From: Agilicoccus flavus
GTDB lineage: Bacteria; Actinomycetota; Actinomycetes; Actinomycetales; Dermatophilaceae
Reading direction: 5' to 3'
DNA: 64,000 nt
NCBI RefSeq assembly: GCF_014857905.1
Contig: NZ_JACYXE010000003.1
Span: forward strand, 62,001-126,000
Shown: piece after piece, positions 1-12,471 of the stretch
Layout: every line of letters begins with the position of its first letter
Position numbering within the stretch: position 1 is the stretch's first letter
The notes under the pieces: model-generated
The model's database searches: none
The model's input: the letters and a program-made list of their open reading frames with translations, nothing else
Told to the model about the DNA's origin: nothing
Program-made: the position numbers and the translations under genes

Positions 1-162
1 GCGGTCGTCGCCCACCCCGGCCCGATGAACCGCGGCCTGGAGATCGCCCCGGAGGCGGCCGACGCCGCCCGATCCCTCATCCTCGACCAGGTCGCGGCGG
101 GCGTCAGCGTGCGCATGGCCGTCCTGTTCCACGTCTTCGCCGGCGAAGGGAGCCGCTCGTGA
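1..162 (+). CDS. pyrB: Aspartate carbamoyltransferase, C-terminal end (partial)
   Basis: The window opens inside this gene; only the last 53 codons are present. The HPGPMNRG motif at its start is the conserved C-terminal signature of the aspartate transcarbamoylase catalytic chain, which joins carbamoyl phosphate to aspartate in the cytoplasm. The end, with [10 protein letters not shown], is also typical. The stop TGA overlaps the GTG start of pyrC by four bases (GTGA), so the two are translationally coupled and pyrB is an upstream member of the pyrimidine operon. The operon promoter and any PyrR site lie outside the window. Confidence 0.93.
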   Translation, partial: AVVAHPGPMNRGLEIAPEAADAARSLILDQVAAGVSVRMAVLFHVFAGEGSRS

Positions 163-1508
163 GCACGCCCACCCCCTCCACGGGGCCCATCCTGATCACC
201 GGGGCCGACCTGCTCGGCCGGGGACGCGCCGACCTCCTCCTGCGCGACGGGGTCATCGCCGAGGTCGGCGAGGGGATCGACGCGCCCGACGCCCGCGTGC
301 TCGACGCCACCGGGCTCGTGGCCCTGCCCGGCCTCGTCGACGTCCACACCCACCTGCGCGAACCGGGCCGCGAGGACACCGAGACGATCGCGTCGGGCGC
401 CCGGGCCGCCGCGGCGGGCGGGTACACCGCGGTCATGGCCATGCCGAACACGACCCCGGTCACCGACAGCGCGAGCGACGCCGACTGGGTCTACCTCAAG
501 GGCCTGCAGGCGCCGCACGCCGACGTCTTCCCGGTCGGGGCGGTGACCAAGGACCTCGCCGGCACCGAGCTCGCCGAGCTGGGCCTCATGGCCCGCAGCC
601 GAGCGGGCGTGCGGATGTTCAGCGACGACGGCCACTGCGTGCACGACCCGGTGCTCATGCGGCGGGCGCTCGAGTACGTCACCGCCTTCGGCGGCGTCAT
701 CGCCCAGCACGCGCAGGACCCGCAGCTCGCGCCCCGCGCCTCGTGCTGCGACGAGGGGCCGTGGTCGGGTCGCCTCGGCCTGCCGGGATGGCCGGCGGTC
801 GCGGAGGAGTCGATCATCGGGCGCGACATCATGCTCACGAAGCTCACCGGCTCGCGCCTGCACGTCTGCCACGTGTCGACCGCCGGATCGGTCGAGCTCA
901 TCCGCCGCGCCAAGGCCGACGGCCTCGACGTCACCGCCGAAGTGACCCCGCACCACCTCGCCCTCACGGTCGACCTGCTGGAGAGCTACGACTCCGCCTA
1001 CAAGGTCAACCCGCCGCTGCGGACGCCCGACGACGTCGAGGCCCTGCGCGCCGGCCTCGCCGACGGCACGATCGACGTCGTCGGCACGGACCACGCCCCG
1101 CACGGTCTGCACGACAAGCAGCACGACTTCACCGTCGCCGCGTTCGGGATGCTGGGCCTCGAGACCGCGCTGTCGGTCGTGTCGACCTACCTCGTGCAGC
1201 CCGGTCGGATGACCTGGGCCGACGTGGCGCAGGCGATGTCGGTGCGGCCCGCGGCCATCGCCGGCCTGACCGGTCACGGTCGGCCCCTGGCCCCGGGCGA
1301 GCCCGCGAACATCACCCTCGTCGACCCGACCCGCGAGATCACCGTCGACCGCGAGGCGACCCAGTCGCGGTCGCGCAACCAGCCGTGGCACGGCCGCACG
1401 CTGACCGGCGCCGTCGTCACGACCATCCTGCGGGGCACGCCGACCCTCCTGGACGGCCGGGTCGTCGACCTGGGCGCCGCCCCCGACACGATCGAGGTGC
1501 CCGCGTGA
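159..1508 (+). CDS. pyrC: Dihydroorotase
   Basis: Cyclises carbamoyl-aspartate to dihydroorotate, the third step of pyrimidine synthesis. The 449-residue protein has the zinc-binding HxH in [10 protein letters not shown] (His63, His65), the [10 protein letters not shown] stretch, the VTPHH motif near residue 263 and TDHAPH near residue 310, in the order seen in class I dihydroorotases of the amidohydrolase superfamily. Length is normal for the family. The GTG start at 159 overlaps the pyrB stop. The gene in turn overlaps carA by GTGA, so it is internal to the operon. No key residue appears to be missing. Confidence 0.96.
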   Translation: MSTPTPSTGPILITGADLLGRGRADLLLRDGVIAEVGEGIDAPDARVLDATGLVALPGLVDVHTHLREPGREDTETIASGARAAAAGGYTAVMAMPNTTPVTDSASDADWVYLKGLQAPHADVFPVGAVTKDLAGTELAELGLMARSRAGVRMFSDDGHCVHDPVLMRRALEYVTAFGGVIAQHAQDPQLAPRASCCDEGPWSGRLGLPGWPAVAEESIIGRDIMLTKLTGSRLHVCHVSTAGSVELIRRAKADGLDVTAEVTPHHLALTVDLLESYDSAYKVNPPLRTPDDVEALRAGLADGTIDVVGTDHAPHGLHDKQHDFTVAAFGMLGLETALSVVSTYLVQPGRMTWADVAQAMSVRPAAIAGLTGHGRPLAPGEPANITLVDPTREITVDREATQSRSRNQPWHGRTLTGAVVTTILRGTPTLLDGRVVDLGAAPDTIEVPA

Positions 1509-2715
1509 GCGACCCGACCCGCACCACCTCGCTGCTGGACCGCCCGCGCGCCGCGCTCGTCCTCGAGGACGGCCGCCGCTTCGACGGGCTCGCCTACGGC
1601 GCGGTGGGACAGACGACCGGCGAGGCCGTCTTCTCCACGGGCATGAGCGGCTACCAGGAGACGCTCACCGACCCCAGCTACCACCGGCAGGTCGTCGTCA
1701 TGACGGCCCCACACGTCGGCAACACCGGCGTCAACGACGACGACGCGGAGTCGCGGCGCATCTGGGTCGCAGGCTACGTCGTCCGCGACCCGGCGATCCG
1801 GCCGAGCAACTGGCGCAGCGAGCGCACCCTCGAGGACGACCTGCGCGAGCAGGGCGTCGTCGGGATCAGCGACATCGACACCCGGGCCCTCACCCGGCAC
1901 CTGCGCGAGCGGGGCGCGATGCGGGTCGGCATCTTCTCCGGCGACGAGGCCGCGCTCGCGACGGAGGAGCTGGTCCGCCGGGTGCAGGACGCGCCCGCCA
2001 TGGCGGGCTCGGAGCTGGCCTCGCAGGTCAGCATCGAGACCTCGTACACGGTGCCCGCCGTGGGGGAGCGGCGGTTCACCGTCGCCGCGCTCGACCTCGG
2101 CATCAAGTCCAACACCCCGCGCATGCTGGCCGAGCGCGGGATCGACGTGCACGTCCTGCCCGCGACGAGCTCGATCGACGACGTCCTCGCGGTGCGCCCC
2201 GACGGCGTGTTCTTCAGCAACGGCCCCGGGGACCCGGCCACGGCCACGTCCGAGATCACCCTGCTGCGCGAGGTGCTCGCCCGCCGCATCCCCTTCTTCG
2301 GGATCTGCTTCGGCAACCAGCTTCTCGGCCGGGCCCTGGGGTTCGGCACGTTCAAGCTCACCTACGGGCACCGCGGGATCAACGTGCCGGTGCTCGACCG
2401 GTCGACGGGCAAGGTCGAGATCACCGCGCAGAACCACGGCTTCGCCGTCGACGCCCCGCTGACCGGGGACGACGGCGAGGCCGGCGGGGCCGTGGCCGCC
2501 CCCAGCGACGCCGCCGAGGGCACCGACCACGGCCGCGTGCGCGTGAGCCACGTCTGCCTCAACGACGACGTCGTCGAGGGGCTCGAGTGCCTCGACGTCC
2601 CCGCCTTCTCGGTGCAGTTCCACCCCGAGGCCGCCGCGGGCCCGCACGACTCCGCCTACCTGTTCGACCGGTTCGTCGACCTCATGACGAGCCACGCGAA
2701 GGAGCACCACGCCTG

Positions 2716-2716
<1 letters not shown>
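1505..2716 (+). CDS. carA: Carbamoyl-phosphate synthase small (glutaminase) subunit
   Basis: Releases ammonia from glutamine for carbamoyl phosphate synthesis, feeding both pyrimidines and arginine. The GTG start at 1505 overlaps the pyrC stop as GTGA; the open frame extends further upstream but only inside pyrC. The 403-residue product has the N-terminal CPSase small-chain domain ([20 protein letters not shown]) and a class I amidotransferase domain with the nucleophile Cys268 in FGICFGNQ, and His373/Glu375 in HPEA. An Ala/Gly/Asp-rich stretch near residues 320-340 looks like a surface insertion. The stop shares one base with the carB ATG. Confidence 0.96.
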
Positions 2717-6038
<3,322 letters not shown>

Positions 6039-6042
<4 letters not shown>

Positions 6043-7055
6043 GCAGGGTGTCCCCGCGCACCGAACCGTCGGTCGTGCACGTCGCCGCGCGACTCGTCGC
6101 GACGCGTCCCGTCGGCGACTTCCAGTACATGACGTTCGCGGCGCCCGGCGTGCCCGACCTGGCCCGGCCGGGGCAGTTCGTCGGGATCACCGTCGGCGGC
6201 CCGACGTCGGGCGCGCTGCTGCGGCGCAGCTTCAGCCTACACGCCGTGAGCCCGGCCGCGGACCGGTCGGAGGAGGACATCCTCGACATCGTCGTGGCCG
6301 CCAACGGTCCCGGGACGCAGTGGCTCGTCGCGCAGGACGTCGGCGCCGTCGTCGACCTCGTCGGCCCTCTCGGGCGCGCCTTCCCCCTGCCGCGCGAGCG
6401 CGTCGCCTGCGTGCTCGTCGGCGGCGGCTACGGCAGCGCCCCCCTGTTCTGGCTCGCCTCGGCGCTGCGCGACCGCGGCTGCCGCGTCGAGCTCGTCCTC
6501 GGCGGCGCGAGCTGGGAGCGGCTCTTCGGGGCCGACAAGGCCGAGCGGTACGCCGACGGCGTGACGATCACGACCGACGACGGCTCGCGGGGCCACCAGG
6601 GCCGCGTGACCGACGTGCTCGGGGACGTCATCGACGGCAGCGGCGCGTCGGTCGTCTACGCCTGCGGCCCCATGGGGATGCTCGAGGCGGTCACCTCCGT
6701 GGCCGCCGACCACGGCGCGGTGGCCCAGGTCGCCGTCGAGGAGTCGATGGCGTGCGGCGTCGGCGTCTGCATGACGTGCGTCATGCCGGTGCGCGGCTCC
6801 GACGGCGTGACCCGCATGGTCCGTTCGTGCGTGGAGGGGCCCGTGTTCCGCGGCGACCGCATCCGCTGGGACGCGTTCGAGCAGGGCTGGTGTCGGGTGC
6901 CCGACGACACCCTCGGTGCGCCGATCGTCCCGGCCGCGCCCGTCGGTGCCGGGGACCGGCCGGCCCGGGCGAGTGCCCCGGTCGAGGCCGACGCGCCCGA
7001 GCAGGCCGCGTCCGCCGAGTCCGGGCCCGACGCGAGCGACGAAGGAGCGCAGTGA
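6039..7055 (+). CDS. pyrK: Dihydroorotate dehydrogenase electron-transfer subunit
   Basis: PyrK passes electrons from the PyrD flavin through FAD and a [2Fe-2S] cluster to NAD+. The ATG at 6039 overlaps the carB stop and follows a GGAGGAG ribosome site. The 338-residue protein shows a ferredoxin-reductase-like FAD domain ([14 protein letters not shown]), an NAD-binding domain ([14 protein letters not shown]) and four cluster cysteines, Cys239, Cys244, Cys247 and Cys264. A tail of about 50 Ala/Pro/Glu-rich residues follows the cluster domain and has no obvious function. It lies directly before pyrD with a one-base overlap, as expected for a 1B enzyme complex. Confidence 0.93.
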
Positions 7056-8107
7056 TGTTCGGTCGCAAGAAGTCCCGCGAGGGTGACCACAAGGCGGCCA
7101 CCGCCGACCCCGGCGCGCCCGACCCGGGCGCCGGCACCACCGCGGCCCGCCACGTCGAGACCGACCTGTCCGTCGACCTCGCCGGGATGACGCTGCCCAA
7201 CCCCGTCATGACGGCCTCGGGGTGCGCGGCGAACGGCCGCGAGCTCGCCCGGTTCTTCCCCCTCGACGACCTCGGCGCGTTCGTGTCGAAGACGGTCCTG
7301 CTCGACCCGCGCTCGGGGCGCGGCACCCCGCGGATGGCCGAGACCTCCGGCGGCATGCTCAACTCGATCGGGCTCCAGGGGCCGGGCATCGAGGCGTTCG
7401 TCACCACCGACCTGCCGTGGCTCGCCTCGACCGGGGCCCGGGTCCTGCCGTCGATCGCCGGCACCGACCCGCGCCAGTTCGCGGTCGTCGCCAAGACGCT
7501 GCGCACGAGCGAGGCGTTCTCGGCGTGCGTCGGCGTCGAGGTCAACATCTCCTGCCCCAACGTCGCCAACCGCGGCCTCGTCTTCGCCTGCGACGCCGCC
7601 TCGTCGACCGAGGTCGTGGACCGGGTGCGTGAGCAGCTCCCGGACACTCCGCTGTTCGTCAAGCTCTCGCCGGACGTCACCGACATCGTCGCCATCGCCC
7701 GCGCCTGCCTGCACGCCGGCGCCGACGGTCTGACGATGATCAACACCCTGCTCGGCATGAGCATCGACACGAACCGGATGCGCCCCCACCTCGCGGGGAT
7801 CACGGGCGGGCTGTCGGGGCCGGCGATCCGTCCCGTCGCCGTGCGCGCCGTGTGGCAGGTGTACGCGGCGATGCTCGCCGGGACCCTGCCCACGAAGCCG
7901 ATCGTCGGCGTCGGCGGCGTCGGCAGCGGCGAGGACGCCCTGCAGTTCCTCGCCGCCGGAGCGAGCGCCGTCCAGGTCGGTACCGCGACGTTCGGCGATC
8001 CCCACGCCCCCGTCCGCGTCCGCGACGAGCTCGCCGAGGGTCTGAGCCGCCGCGGGCTGCGCACCGTGGCCGACGCCGTCGGGCTCGCCCACACGCGCCT
8101 GCCCTGA
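7055..8107 (+). CDS. pyrD: Dihydroorotate dehydrogenase, class 1B catalytic subunit
   Basis: Oxidises dihydroorotate to orotate. The ATG at 7055 overlaps the pyrK stop; the frame is open further upstream but that part lies within pyrK. The 350-residue flavoprotein has a hydrophilic N-terminal extension of about 35 residues before the TIM barrel. GGMLNSIGLQGPG and NISCPN (catalytic Cys167) are class 1 signatures; class 2 enzymes have serine there. GVGGVGSGEDALQFLAAGA is the phosphate-binding end of the barrel. The neighbour pyrK confirms the NAD-linked 1B type. A 134-base gap separates it from pyrF. Confidence 0.94.
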   Translation: MFGRKKSREGDHKAATADPGAPDPGAGTTAARHVETDLSVDLAGMTLPNPVMTASGCAANGRELARFFPLDDLGAFVSKTVLLDPRSGRGTPRMAETSGGMLNSIGLQGPGIEAFVTTDLPWLASTGARVLPSIAGTDPRQFAVVAKTLRTSEAFSACVGVEVNISCPNVANRGLVFACDAASSTEVVDRVREQLPDTPLFVKLSPDVTDIVAIARACLHAGADGLTMINTLLGMSIDTNRMRPHLAGITGGLSGPAIRPVAVRAVWQVYAAMLAGTLPTKPIVGVGGVGSGEDALQFLAAGASAVQVGTATFGDPHAPVRVRDELAEGLSRRGLRTVADAVGLAHTRLP

Positions 8108-8241
8108 TCCGCGTACGAACCCCGCCTGTCCCGACCGGTCCCGCCCCGTCCCGTCCGATCGACCCGCCTTCGGCGGCCCACGTGACGGGTGGGTGGATCG
8201 GCCGGGTGCCACCCGCCGGGACGCCCGAAGGAGCCGCCTCG

Positions 8242-9165
8242 ATGACCACCCCCGCCACGTCCGACTCACCCGCCCGCCCCGGCGACACGCCGCCCGACGC
8301 GGCGGGTTCCGACGCGCGAGCGCCGTTCGGGACGCGCCTCGCGCGGGCGATGTCGGCGCACGGCCCGCTGTGCGTCGGCATCGACCCGCACGCGGGGCTC
8401 CTGCGCTGGTGGGGGCTGACCGACGACGTCGACGGCCTGCGCCGGTTCTCCGACGCGTGCGTCGAGGCGTTCGCCGGTCACGTCGCGTGCGTCAAGCCGC
8501 AGTCGGCGTTCTTCGAGCGGTTCGGGTCGGCCGGTGTCGCCGTGCTCGAGGACGTCCTCGCGCGCGTCCGCGCCGCCGGGACGCTCGCGCTGCTCGACGC
8601 GAAGCGCGGCGACATCGGCTCGACGATGGAGGGGTACGCCCACGCGTATCTCGAGGACGGGCCGCTGGCCGCCGACGCCGTCACCCTCAGCCCGTACCTG
8701 GGCTACGAGTCGCTGCGCCCCGCGCTCGACCTCGCCGCGCGCCACGGCCGTGGCGTCTTCGTCCTCGCCCTGACGTCCAACCCCGAGGGTGCGAGCGTGC
8801 AGCACGCTCGCGACGCCGCCGGCACGAGCGTGGCCGGGTCGATCGTCGCCGGCGTGACCCGCGACAACGCGGCGGCCCGCGCCGCCGGCGAGCTCGGCAG
8901 CGTCGGGATGGTCGTGGGGGCGACGGTCGGCGACGCCGTCGCCCGCCTGGGCCTCGACCTCGCCGCCGCGAACGCGCCGCTGCTCGCCCCGGGCGTCGGC
9001 GCCCAGGGCGGGACGCCGGAGATGCTGCGGGAGGTGTTCGGGGCGGCCCTCCCGGCCGTCCTGGCCGCCAGCAGCCGCGAGGTCCTCTCCGCCGGCCCCG
9101 ACCCCGCCGCCCTGCGCGCCGCGGCTGCCCGCACCGCCGACCGACTCCGAGAGGACCTGACGTGA
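8242..9165 (+). CDS. pyrF: Orotidine 5'-phosphate decarboxylase (actinobacterial type 2)
   Basis: Converts OMP to UMP, the last step of de novo pyrimidine synthesis. The ATG at 8242 is preceded by a GAAGGAG ribosome site eight bases upstream; longer in-frame starts run into pyrD. The 307-residue protein has the catalytic LLDAKRGDIGSTMEGYA motif with Lys121 and ends its barrel with LLAPGVGAQGGTPEM. It is longer than the E. coli enzyme, as is usual for the actinobacterial subfamily, and has about 25 poorly conserved residues at the N-terminus. Its stop overlaps the next gene as GTGA. Confidence 0.95.
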   Translation: MTTPATSDSPARPGDTPPDAAGSDARAPFGTRLARAMSAHGPLCVGIDPHAGLLRWWGLTDDVDGLRRFSDACVEAFAGHVACVKPQSAFFERFGSAGVAVLEDVLARVRAAGTLALLDAKRGDIGSTMEGYAHAYLEDGPLAADAVTLSPYLGYESLRPALDLAARHGRGVFVLALTSNPEGASVQHARDAAGTSVAGSIVAGVTRDNAAARAAGELGSVGMVVGATVGDAVARLGLDLAAANAPLLAPGVGAQGGTPEMLREVFGAALPAVLAASSREVLSAGPDPAALRAAAARTADRLREDLT

Positions 9166-9497
9166 GCACGCCGACCCCGCGATCCGGTGACGAGGCCACC
9201 GACGTCCCGACCGAGCTCGCCGACCTGCGGCAGAGCATCGACAACATCGACGCGGCGCTCGTCCACCTGCTCGCCGAGCGCTTCCGGTGCACCCAGCGCG
9301 TCGGCCGGCTCAAGGCGGACCGGGGGCTGCCCGCCGCCGACCCGAGGCGCGAGGCGGCGCAGATCGCCCGGTTGCGGGCCCTCGCCGAGAGCGCCGATCT
9401 CGACCCGGCCTTCGCCGAGAAGTTCCTCGCGTTCGTCGTCGAAGAGGTCATCCGCCACCACCTGGCCATCGCCGCAGGTGAGGACCCGCAGGCCTGA
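9162..9497 (+). CDS. Monofunctional AroQ-type chorismate mutase
   Basis: A 111-residue helical protein that should rearrange chorismate to prephenate for phenylalanine and tyrosine synthesis. After about 18 variable residues it shows the AroQ pattern: LADLRQSIDNIDAALVHLLAERF, then the R-x-GRLKADRGLPAADPRREAAQ region with conserved Arg and Lys, and a third helix. The GTG start overlaps the pyrF stop (GTGA), so it is co-translated with the pyrimidine genes, although its pathway differs. It matches the short high-GC Gram-positive chorismate mutase family rather than a P-protein fusion. The real start could be slightly further in. Confidence 0.88.
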   Translation: MSTPTPRSGDEATDVPTELADLRQSIDNIDAALVHLLAERFRCTQRVGRLKADRGLPAADPRREAAQIARLRALAESADLDPAFAEKFLAFVVEEVIRHHLAIAAGEDPQA

Positions 9498-9567
9498 GCG
9501 GGGCCGAGGAACGCCGGCGAGTCGGGCCGGGGTGGGCGGCGCGCGCCGACCCGATTCGCTCCCCTCG

Positions 9568-9596
9568 TTGCGCCACGTCAGGACGGTCGATAAGTT
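9568..9596 (+). promoter_or_regulatory. Putative mihF promoter
   Basis: TTGCGC (9568-9573) and TAAGTT (9591-9596) are separated by 17 bases, a good housekeeping-sigma arrangement. A transcript would have a leader of about 145 bases before mihF. This is inferred from consensus only. Confidence 0.5.
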
Positions 9597-9748
9597 CGGA
9601 TCGACATCCGGTCCGCGGGACGCTCCCCCGGGTCGGCCACACCGATCCGCGCGGGCACCTGCTCGTCTCGGACCTTCACCCACCGCGACACGGCACCGAC
9701 GCCGGCCCGGCGCTCGGGCGTCTCGCGCCCAGGACGAGGAGACCCCCC

Positions 9749-10072
9749 GTGGCACTACCCCAGCTGACCCCGCAGCAGCGCGCCGAGGCGCTCGAGAAGG
9801 CCGCCGCCGCCCGCCGCGAGCGCGCCGCGGTGAAGAACCGCCTCAAGTCGGGCCAGAACACGCTCAAGGAGGTCGTCGGCGAGGGCAAGACGAGCGACGT
9901 CATCGGCAAGATGAAGGTCAGCTCCCTCCTCGAGTCGATGCCCGGCGTCGGGCGGGTCCGCGCCCGCCAGATCATGGAGGAGGTCGGCATTTCCGAGACG
10001 CGCCGCGTCCGCGGTCTCGGCGCCAACCAGATCACCGCGCTCCTCGACCGCTTCGGCGAAGGCGAGATGTGA
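9749..10072 (+). CDS. mihF: Integration host factor, actinobacterial type (mIHF)
   Basis: A 107-residue basic nucleoid protein of the actinobacteria-specific mIHF family, unrelated to proteobacterial HU/IHF. It has an N-terminal charged helix (LTPQQRAEALEKAAAARRER) and a helix-two-turn-helix DNA-binding region with MPGVGRVRARQIMEEVGI and RRVRGLGANQ, which contacts the DNA backbone in known homologues. The GTG start at 9749 follows the ribosome site AGGACGAGGAG. It overlaps gmk by four bases, the conserved mihF-gmk-rpoZ order in actinobacteria. An own promoter is likely at 9568-9596. Confidence 0.95.
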   Translation: MALPQLTPQQRAEALEKAAAARRERAAVKNRLKSGQNTLKEVVGEGKTSDVIGKMKVSSLLESMPGVGRVRARQIMEEVGISETRRVRGLGANQITALLDRFGEGEM

Positions 10073-10698
10073 CGGGGGATCCCTCGGCACCGCAGCGGTC
10101 CGCCGCCGGCCGGTCGCGCCTCGTCGTGCTGGCGGGGCCGACGGCCGTCGGCAAGGGCACCGTCTCGGCCTACGTCCGGGAACACCACCCGGAGGTGTGG
10201 ATGTCCGTGTCGGCGACGACGCGGCCGCCCCGCCCCGGCGAGGTCGACGGACTGCACTACCACTTCCTGTCCCCGGCGGAGTTCGAGTCGCGGGTCGCCG
10301 CGGGGGAGTTCCTCGAGCACGCGGTCGTGCACGGCCGCCACCGCTACGGCACCCTGGCAGCCCCCGTCGTGGCGGCGTTGGACGAGGGGCGATCGGCCCT
10401 CCTCGAGATCGACCTGCAGGGCGCGCGCCAGGTGCGCGAGGCGATGCCCGACGCGCACTTCGTGTTCCTCGCCCCACCGAGCTGGGACGAACTCGTCCGC
10501 CGGCTCGTCGGGCGAGGGACCGAGTCGGAGCAGGAGCGGGCGGCCCGGCTCACCACGGCGCGCGTCGAACTCGCGGCCGCGGAGGAGTTCGACACGACCA
10601 TCGTCAACGACGACGTCGCCCGCGCCGCGGCGGAGCTCGTATCATGGACGGGTCGATCCGCAGCCGCGCCCGCGGATCGACCGCAGCACGCGGGGTGA
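10069..10698 (+). CDS. gmk: Guanylate kinase
   Basis: Phosphorylates GMP to GDP. The GTG start at 10069 overlaps the mihF stop (GTGA); upstream extension of the frame is not coding. The 209-residue protein has the P-loop GPTAVGKGT at residues 23-31, the GMP-binding [19 protein letters not shown] segment, [10 protein letters not shown] and the lid region with [17 protein letters not shown]. About 17 extra residues precede the core. The 3' end of the gene contains the likely rpoZ promoter and a hairpin. Confidence 0.96.
   Translation: MTGDPSAPQRSAAGRSRLVVLAGPTAVGKGTVSAYVREHHPEVWMSVSATTRPPRPGEVDGLHYHFLSPAEFESRVAAGEFLEHAVVHGRHRYGTLAAPVVAALDEGRSALLEIDLQGARQVREAMPDAHFVFLAPPSWDELVRRLVGRGTESEQERAARLTTARVELAAAEEFDTTIVNDDVARAAAELVSWTGRSAAAPADRPQHAG
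10640..10682 (+). promoter_or_regulatory. Putative rpoZ promoter box and 5'-leader hairpin
   Basis: A strong -10 box TATCAT lies at 10640-10645 inside the gmk 3' end. The predicted start, about 10652, falls on a perfect 11-bp inverted repeat: GGTCGATCCGC at 10651-10661 and GCGGATCGACC at 10672-10682, with a 10-base loop. The rpoZ leader would be about 110 bases. The -35 region is not clear. The hairpin may stabilise or attenuate the message; that is inference. Confidence 0.45.
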
Positions 10699-10762
10699 CG
10701 CCCGGGGCCTTGCGAGCCCGGCAATCGCACCCGACCACCGCACGACGACGAATCGAGAACCT

Positions 10763-11026
10763 GTGTCCGGCACCCCGGCCCACCCCGAAGGCATCACCAA
10801 CCCGCCGATCGACGACCTGCTCCAGGTCGCCGACAGCAAGTACGCCCTGGTGATCTACTCGGCCAAGCGAGCCCGCCAGATCAACGCCTACTACAGCCAG
10901 CTCTCCGAGGGGCTCCTCGAGTACGTCGGCCCCCTGGTCGACACGCAGATCCACGAGAAGCCCCTGTCGGTGGCCCTCCGCGAGATCAACGATCGCCTCC
11001 TCACCTCGACGCCCGTCGAGGCCTGA
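10763..11026 (+). CDS. rpoZ: RNA polymerase omega subunit
   Basis: An 87-residue omega subunit that helps fold and assemble the beta' subunit. It shows the family pattern [32 protein letters not shown] near residues 12-43 and [17 protein letters not shown] further on, as in mycobacterial and streptomycete omega. GTG at 10763 is chosen because the preceding sequence has no other in-frame start with homology. It follows gmk after 64 bases and precedes coaBC by seven bases, a conserved order. Confidence 0.96.
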   Translation: MSGTPAHPEGITNPPIDDLLQVADSKYALVIYSAKRARQINAYYSQLSEGLLEYVGPLVDTQIHEKPLSVALREINDRLLTSTPVEA

Positions 11027-11033
11027 GACCGCG

Positions 11034-12425
11034 ATGACCACCGAGCACCACCCGGACGACGCCCGCCGCCTCCGGGTGGTGCTCGGCGTGTCCGGGGGGA
11101 TCGCCGCCTACAAGGCGGCAACCCTCCTGCGCCGGTTCACCGAGGCCGGGCACGACGTCACGGTCGTACCCACCGCCGCGGCGCTGCGCTTCGTCGGCGC
11201 CCCCACGTGGTCGGCGTTGTCGGGGCGCCCCGTCGCCGAGGGCGTGTGGGACGACGTGCACGAGGTGCGCCACGTGCGCCTCGGGCAGGAGGCCGACCTC
11301 GTCCTCGTCGCCCCGGCCACCGCCGACCTGGTCGCCCGCGCGGCCCACGGCCTCGCCGACGACCTGTTGACGAACGTGCTCCTCACGGCCCGGGGGACGG
11401 TCGTCCTCGCGCCTGCGATGCACACCGAGATGTGGGAGCACCCGGCGACGGTGGCCAACGTGGCGACGCTGCGCTCGCGCGGGGTCCACGTCGTCGAGCC
11501 CGCCTCCGGTCGCCTCACCGGGGTCGACACGGGCCCCGGCCGCCTGCCCGAACCCGAGGACATCTTCGCCGCGGCGCTCGCGGCCCTGGCGAAGGACGCG
11601 TCGGCGGGTCCCTCCGGGCCCTCCGGTGCACCGGGGCAGGGGCAGGACGGTCCGCTGCGCGGGCGGCGCGTCGTCGTCAGCGCCGGGGGCACGCGGGAGC
11701 CGCTCGACCCGGTGCGCTTCCTCGGGAATCGCTCGTCGGGCAAGCAGGGGTACGCCCTCGCGCAGGTCGCGGCCGAGCGCGGCGCCGACGTCACGCTCGT
11801 CGCGGCGAACACCGAGCTGCCGACGCCGGCCGGGGTCCAGCTCGTGCGCGTCGAGTCGGCCCTGGAACTGCAGGCCGCGATGCGCGAGCACGCGCCGGGG
11901 TCCGACGTCGTCGTCATGGCCGCCGCCGTCGCGGACTTCCGGCCCGACGGCGTCGCCGGGGCCAAGATCAAGAAGACTCACGAGCCCGGGGCCGACCCCG
12001 ACGCGGGCGACGCGCCGGTCATCCGGCTCGTGCGCAACCCCGACATCCTCGCCGGACTCGTCCGCGCCCGGGACGCCGACCGCGCCGCGAACCCGGCCGC
12101 CGCCGACGAGGGCGGCCGCCGCGCCGCCGACTCCCTCGGGGGGACGTACGTCGTCGGCTTCGCCGCCGAGACCGGCGACGAGGAAGGCGACGTCCTGCAC
12201 CACGCGCGGGCCAAGCTCGCGCGCAAGGGGGTCGACCTCCTCGTGGCCAACGAGGTCGGCGTCGACAAGACGTTCGGTGCGGAGGCGACGACCGTGCACC
12301 TGCTCGGCGCCGACGACCCGGAGCCGGAACAGCTCGGTCCGGCGAGCAAGGTGGCCGTCGCCGGCGGGATCTGGGACGCGATCGAGGAGCGGGCGGGATT
12401 CAGGAACGACCGACCGACTCGATAG
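11034..12425 (+). CDS. coaBC: Bifunctional phosphopantothenoylcysteine decarboxylase / phosphopantothenate-cysteine ligase
   Basis: Carries out two steps of coenzyme A synthesis: CTP-dependent ligation of cysteine to phosphopantothenate (CoaB) and FMN-dependent decarboxylation (CoaC). The 463-residue protein starts with the flavoprotein fold ([12 protein letters not shown], active-site His80 in [19 protein letters not shown]). The usual PxMNxxMW motif has His for Asn here, as in other actinobacteria. The C-terminal ligase part has [17 protein letters not shown] low-complexity linker near residues 185-205 joins the two. Confidence 0.95.
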   Translation: MTTEHHPDDARRLRVVLGVSGGIAAYKAATLLRRFTEAGHDVTVVPTAAALRFVGAPTWSALSGRPVAEGVWDDVHEVRHVRLGQEADLVLVAPATADLVARAAHGLADDLLTNVLLTARGTVVLAPAMHTEMWEHPATVANVATLRSRGVHVVEPASGRLTGVDTGPGRLPEPEDIFAAALAALAKDASAGPSGPSGAPGQGQDGPLRGRRVVVSAGGTREPLDPVRFLGNRSSGKQGYALAQVAAERGADVTLVAANTELPTPAGVQLVRVESALELQAAMREHAPGSDVVVMAAAVADFRPDGVAGAKIKKTHEPGADPDAGDAPVIRLVRNPDILAGLVRARDADRAANPAAADEGGRRAADSLGGTYVVGFAAETGDEEGDVLHHARAKLARKGVDLLVANEVGVDKTFGAEATTVHLLGADDPEPEQLGPASKVAVAGGIWDAIEERAGFRNDRPTR

Positions 12426-12428
12426 AGT
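12399..12428 (+). promoter_or_regulatory. Putative metK promoter
   Basis: TTCAGG (12399-12404) and TAGAGT (12423-12428) with an 18-base spacer overlap the end of coaBC. The predicted transcript begins about 37 bases before metK. An AGGAG ribosome site lies at 12460-12464. No SAM riboswitch is visible in this short leader. Confidence 0.5.
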
Positions 12429-12471
12429 GAGGCCCGCATCCCGCCGTCCACCCCCGTTCAGGAGTGTGCCC

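Noticed and set aside
12426-12471. SAM riboswitch before metK
   Set aside because: The leader is only about 37 bases, too short for any SAM aptamer.
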